Shown piece by piece: positions 61,233-64,000 of a DNA stretch of 64,000 bases; within the stretch, counting starts at the first letter, position 1, and each line of letters opens with the position of its first letter. The position numbers and the translations under genes were made by a program. This stretch comes from Brevibacterium sp. UMB1308A (GTDB lineage: Bacteria > Actinomycetota > Actinomycetes > Actinomycetales > Brevibacteriaceae). The DNA is taken from contig NZ_JASPDO010000003.1 of the NCBI RefSeq assembly GCF_030230605.1, forward strand, positions 1 to 64,000, given 5' to 3'. Under the pieces are notes generated by a model that saw only the letters and a list, made by a program, of their open reading frames with translations, searched no databases and was not told the origin of the DNA.

Positions 61233-62524
61233 TGGCACTGACGTGGCGTTTTCTGGTACTCACGGTCCTGCTCACGTTCCCCATTGCGTTGGGAGGATCG
61301 TGGGAGTTCCTTGTTGCCGGATTAGCGTTCCTCATTTTGGTGGGAATAGGTGACTTCTTTTTAGCCCCCTCTACCAGATCCATCCAAGCCTTGCGCTCCC
61401 CCGGTTCCAGAATCCGCTTAGGGGCTCCCACCTCGGCGACCTTGACCCTGGTCAACACGGGAAAACGCACGGCCCGCCTGCACGTCCGCGACGCATGGGC
61501 GCCCACTGCCGGTGCCAGTGACAACCGCTTCCGTGTGGTCATCAAACCCGGTGACACCTTTGAGAGGGTTCAGCACCTGCTGCCTGTCCGCCGTGGCGTC
61601 CTGCCAGCCGACAAACTCACCTTGCGGTCTACCTCGGTGCTGGGGCTGGTAGCGCGGCAAAAGAGTTTCGACGTTCCCGCGAACATCAGGGTGATGCCGC
61701 CGTTCCATTCGCGTAAGCACTTGCCGTCGAAGCGACAGAAACTGCGTGAACTCGACGGGCGAACGGCACTCATGGTGCGCGGAATGGGAACTGAGTTTGA
61801 TTCGCTACGCGAATATGTCCGTGGCGATGACATCCGGTCGATCGACTGGCGAGCTACCGCGCGAGCTCAAAAACTCATGACGAAGACGTGGCGGCCAGAA
61901 CGTGACCGGCGGGTGGTCATTGTGATCGACTCGTCGCGCTTAGCCGCACGCCGGGCCGACACCGGAACCGTTTTCGACGCAGCAGTCGAATCGGCCATGT
62001 TGCTTGCCGCTTTGGCAGCTGGAGCCGGTGACCGGGTCGATGTCATCGTCGCCGATGCGCGCGTCCGCTTAAGCGTGGGTCCCCTTTCCGGAAAAGACCC
62101 CCTAGGAGTGCTCACCAACAAACTCACCCCTATTGATCCCGAACTCATCGATACAGACTGGGCGGCTCTCACCTCGGCGGTCATGGAAACCTCCCCCAAC
62201 CACGCATTCGTCGTGTTCGTCACCAGCCTGGACGCGCTCACAATCGCCGAGGACGTGCTCCCAGCTATCCCGCTTTTGCGTTCGCGTCACACGGTCGCAT
62301 TTGCCAGCGTCGAAGACCCGCAACTAGGCCCCATGAGCCAGAACACGTTTACCCCAACGCAGACATATCAGGCAGCGGCGGCCGCTCAACAGCTCATGAC
62401 TGAGTCCTCACTTCAGGGTGCGCTCACCCATTTAGGGATTCATACGGTAAGCGGGTTCCCCGAAGACCTTCCGCCACGTCTGGCAGACCTTTACATTCAC
62501 TTGAAGTCGATCGGTCGCTTGTAG
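61232..62524 (+). CDS. DUF58 domain protein (MoxR partner)
   Basis: This is a 430-residue protein with two N-terminal membrane helices (FLVLTVLLTFPIALGGSWEF, LVAGLAFLILVGIGDFFLAP), a beta-rich segment and the DUF58 domain. The family signature GTEFDSLREYVRGDDIRSID with WRATARAQKLMTKTW lies at about residues 185-222. A von Willebrand A-like domain follows (VVIVIDSSRLAARRADTGTV) with a DxS metal site but otherwise degenerate. DUF58 proteins are MoxR partners in envelope or stress functions. The start ATG overlaps the MoxR stop by one base. It is the last gene of the operon and faces the DUF1772 gene with 13 bp between. Confidence 0.92.
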   Translation: MALTWRFLVLTVLLTFPIALGGSWEFLVAGLAFLILVGIGDFFLAPSTRSIQALRSPGSRIRLGAPTSATLTLVNTGKRTARLHVRDAWAPTAGASDNRFRVVIKPGDTFERVQHLLPVRRGVLPADKLTLRSTSVLGLVARQKSFDVPANIRVMPPFHSRKHLPSKRQKLRELDGRTALMVRGMGTEFDSLREYVRGDDIRSIDWRATARAQKLMTKTWRPERDRRVVIVIDSSRLAARRADTGTVFDAAVESAMLLAALAAGAGDRVDVIVADARVRLSVGPLSGKDPLGVLTNKLTPIDPELIDTDWAALTSAVMETSPNHAFVVFVTSLDALTIAEDVLPAIPLLRSRHTVAFASVEDPQLGPMSQNTFTPTQTYQAAAAAQQLMTESSLQGALTHLGIHTVSGFPEDLPPRLADLYIHLKSIGRL

Positions 62525-62537
62525 AAGACCTGGTCGT

Positions 62538-63002
62538 TTAGTACACCCACAGGGCCCCTGCGCAACAGGCGAGTGCAATGCAGCTGGCGATGGTTCGCAC
62601 GAGGTGTGCGCGTTGCCACGCTTGCGAGAACGCACCCCAGGCTTCTTGGGGCGGGCGTTGTGTGCGCGCCAGTTCCTCGTTGAGTGGAACGTTCATTGTC
62701 CTCGTCACCACGATGACTCCCAGGAGCTGAAGCCCTGCGGCAAGACCGAGCAAAATGGAAGCGACGGGAGCGCGTTCTATTGCGCATGCGATCGTTCCTA
62801 CAAGACAGACCACTGGAGACGCGAAGAAGGGTATGAGGAACGCCGGAGTCAGTACTGATTCGTTGAGCGAACGCATCGACGTGACAGCGGCTGCAGGTGA
62901 CACCTTGTCCAACGCGGGTAGCACGATGATTCCCCACGTACACCAGAAGCCTGCCAACACGGCAGTTACACACGTCGCGAGAAGAATAACGACCAGAGTC
63001 AT
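62538..63002 (-). CDS. DUF1772 family membrane protein
   Basis: This is a 154-residue protein with four membrane helices (VVILLATCVTAVLAGFWCTW; FLIPFFASPVVCLVGTIAC; ILLGLAAGLQLLGVIVVT; VRTIASCIALACCAGALW) and the conserved VPLNEEL motif in the third loop (TRTMNVPLNEELARTQRP). The DUF1772 family includes fungal anthrone oxygenases, but bacterial members have no proven reaction. ATG 63002 has no strong ribosome-binding site. It lies 34 bp downstream of the SpoIIM-like gene stop on the same strand. Confidence 0.85.
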   Translation of the reverse strand: MTLVVILLATCVTAVLAGFWCTWGIIVLPALDKVSPAAAVTSMRSLNESVLTPAFLIPFFASPVVCLVGTIACAIERAPVASILLGLAAGLQLLGVIVVTRTMNVPLNEELARTQRPPQEAWGAFSQAWQRAHLVRTIASCIALACCAGALWVY

Positions 63003-63036
63003 GACCGTTTTACCTCAACCGGCTCGAAAACCACCG

Positions 63037-64000
63037 TTACGCTGCCGTCACCACGCGGTAGCCTGCGCGACTCTCTTCCAGGTCTCCCGTCAGACCCTGC
63101 TTCACCGCCGGGCGACCCAAGCCAATTGCGTACGCACAAATTCCCACTGTGAGGAGTGCGCCAAAGAACATCTTGACAGGAAACGGCATGTTAGAAGGCG
63201 TGACGAAACCTTCGATGAGACCCGAAAGAAACAACATGAAAATGAGCCCCACACCCACGGTAATGAGGGAACGCGCAGCGTGAGCCAGTGACTCCATGCG
63301 CGACATGTTGACGGGAATCATCCACGACGTAAAGATCTTGAGCCCGGCTGCCGCCGCAATCAGAATGCATGTGATCTCCGGAACGCCGTGAGGCAAGATG
63401 TACCCGAAGAAATCTCCGACACGGTCAAAGTGAAACATCACTGCACCGGAGATTCCCACGTTCACAGCGTTCATGACAAGCCCGATGATCACGTAGATTC
63501 CGGTTATCCCCAAAACAACCCACTGAAGAGCAATCCACGCGTTATTCGTCCACACGCCAACAGCGAACACACTGTTGGGGTTCTCTTTGTAGTAGTTCAC
63601 GAAATCGTGTTCAGCCAGCCGTTTTGCGTCCTCGTACGGCACCATGGTGAACAGGGTCTGGGTGTCGTTAGCCAGCCACACGGTAGTCAGAATGCTGAGC
63701 CCTACGAACCCAATGAACACGCCCACAAAATACCAGCGAATCGAATACAAGGCCGCTGGGAGTGAGGTCGCAAAGAAGTCGAGCACAGTAGCTTTTGCTC
63801 CCCGCGGTACACCCGTGAGTTGCATACGCGACCGGTGAATAACATTCGACAGTCGCACCGCCACATCTGAATCGGGAGCTACCGACTGGACACGCGAGAG
63901 GTCCTTTGACGCCCGCCGGTACAGTTCGCGAAACTCAGTAGCTTGTTGCGTAGTGAGCTTCTTCTTGCCCGCGAGGACAGAAAGCCTGTCCCACTGACTT
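63037..64000 (-). CDS. SpoIIM-like membrane protein (DUF95), 5' end outside the window
   Basis: The open frame continues to the window edge, so the start lies beyond 64000. The visible 320 residues begin SQWDRLSVLAGKKKLTTQQA, followed by LYRRASKDLSRVQS, which is the family N-terminal helix. About six membrane helices follow (for example RWYFVGVFIGFVGLSILTTV and WVVLGITGIYVIIGLVMNAV), with the SpoIIM core motifs PHGVPEITCILIAAAAGLKI and a C-terminal basic tail. SpoIIM of Bacillus helps peptidoglycan hydrolysis in engulfment. Non-sporulating actinobacteria have homologues next to MoxR/DUF58 operons, where they probably act on the envelope. A start placed at residue-level MAVRL (63864) would cut the family N-terminus. 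Confidence 0.88.
   Translation of the reverse strand, partial: SQWDRLSVLAGKKKLTTQQATEFRELYRRASKDLSRVQSVAPDSDVAVRLSNVIHRSRMQLTGVPRGAKATVLDFFATSLPAALYSIRWYFVGVFIGFVGLSILTTVWLANDTQTLFTMVPYEDAKRLAEHDFVNYYKENPNSVFAVGVWTNNAWIALQWVVLGITGIYVIIGLVMNAVNVGISGAVMFHFDRVGDFFGYILPHGVPEITCILIAAAAGLKIFTSWMIPVNMSRMESLAHAARSLITVGVGLIFMLFLSGLIEGFVTPSNMPFPVKMFFGALLTVGICAYAIGLGRPAVKQGLTGDLEESRAGYRVVTAA

Noticed and set aside
1..64000. tRNA, rRNA or CRISPR features
   Set aside because: No cloverleaf with a CCA-type acceptor, no rRNA stretch and no regularly spaced repeats were seen on reading the intergenic regions.

Overview
The window is chromosomal DNA of a moderately GC-rich actinobacterium, probably in or near the Micrococcales. 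The evidence is the gene content: a mycothiol S-conjugate amidase, a WhiB1-type regulator, MtrA-MtrB-LpqB, a PdtaS-type kinase, a very large NAD-glutamate dehydrogenase, a long-form hibernation factor and a biotin carboxylase/BCCP fusion. The genus cannot be fixed from the sequence.

Layout. 1-1.58 kb is a GC-richer patchwork of broken genes: a merA 3' end with a one-base frameshift, a tiny Cys-pair membrane protein of mercury-transporter type, an unidentified headless gene and a tail-less arfB. 1.58-9.25 kb (minus) holds ychF and a complete type I Wadjet operon, jetA-jetB-jetC-jetD. 9.35-15.1 kb (plus) has a PucR-like regulator, an AtoE-type transporter and acetoacetyl-CoA synthetase (an acetoacetate-use module), then rmuC. 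15.2-29.4 kb carries ftn, ispH, xseAB, a DUF4245 gene, glpX-can-fumC, PIN-PhoH, a cis-prenyltransferase, a hemolysin III protein, mca, a DUF4307 gene, greA and an AI-2E-family permease. Much of this matches the gene neighbourhood Rv1080c-Rv1112 of Mycobacterium tuberculosis, with the Wadjet and acetoacetate blocks lying between ychF and ispH.

29.4-36.3 kb holds an SGNH-like protein, maf, accA3-like, an LpdA-like quinone reductase, whiB1 and pdtaS. 36.3-46.1 kb holds the giant glutamate dehydrogenase, a DUF2505 gene, an operon of SAF protein, CpaE-like ATPase and DUF6912 gene, a BldC-like DNA-binding protein, a LysM protein with three exact 66-bp repeats, and an Rv3235-family gene.

46.15-48.57 kb is an intact IS481-family element carrying a Cmx-type chloramphenicol exporter. 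It sits exactly on the secA stop codon with a 6-bp GCTAGC duplication. 48.6-56.8 kb (minus) is mtrA-mtrB-lpqB-comF, hpf and secA. 57.0-62.5 kb (plus) is a translationally coupled membrane/MoxR/DUF58 operon. The window ends with a DUF1772 gene and a SpoIIM-like gene cut by the edge.

The main accessory systems are Wadjet (defence against plasmids) and the cmx transposon. A second genome-scale signal is the 7-mer ACCTCGG/CCGAGGT, seen about once per kilobase on both strands of native DNA but not inside the cmx element. No tRNA, rRNA or CRISPR array was seen, and no stretch above 300 bases lacks a gene.
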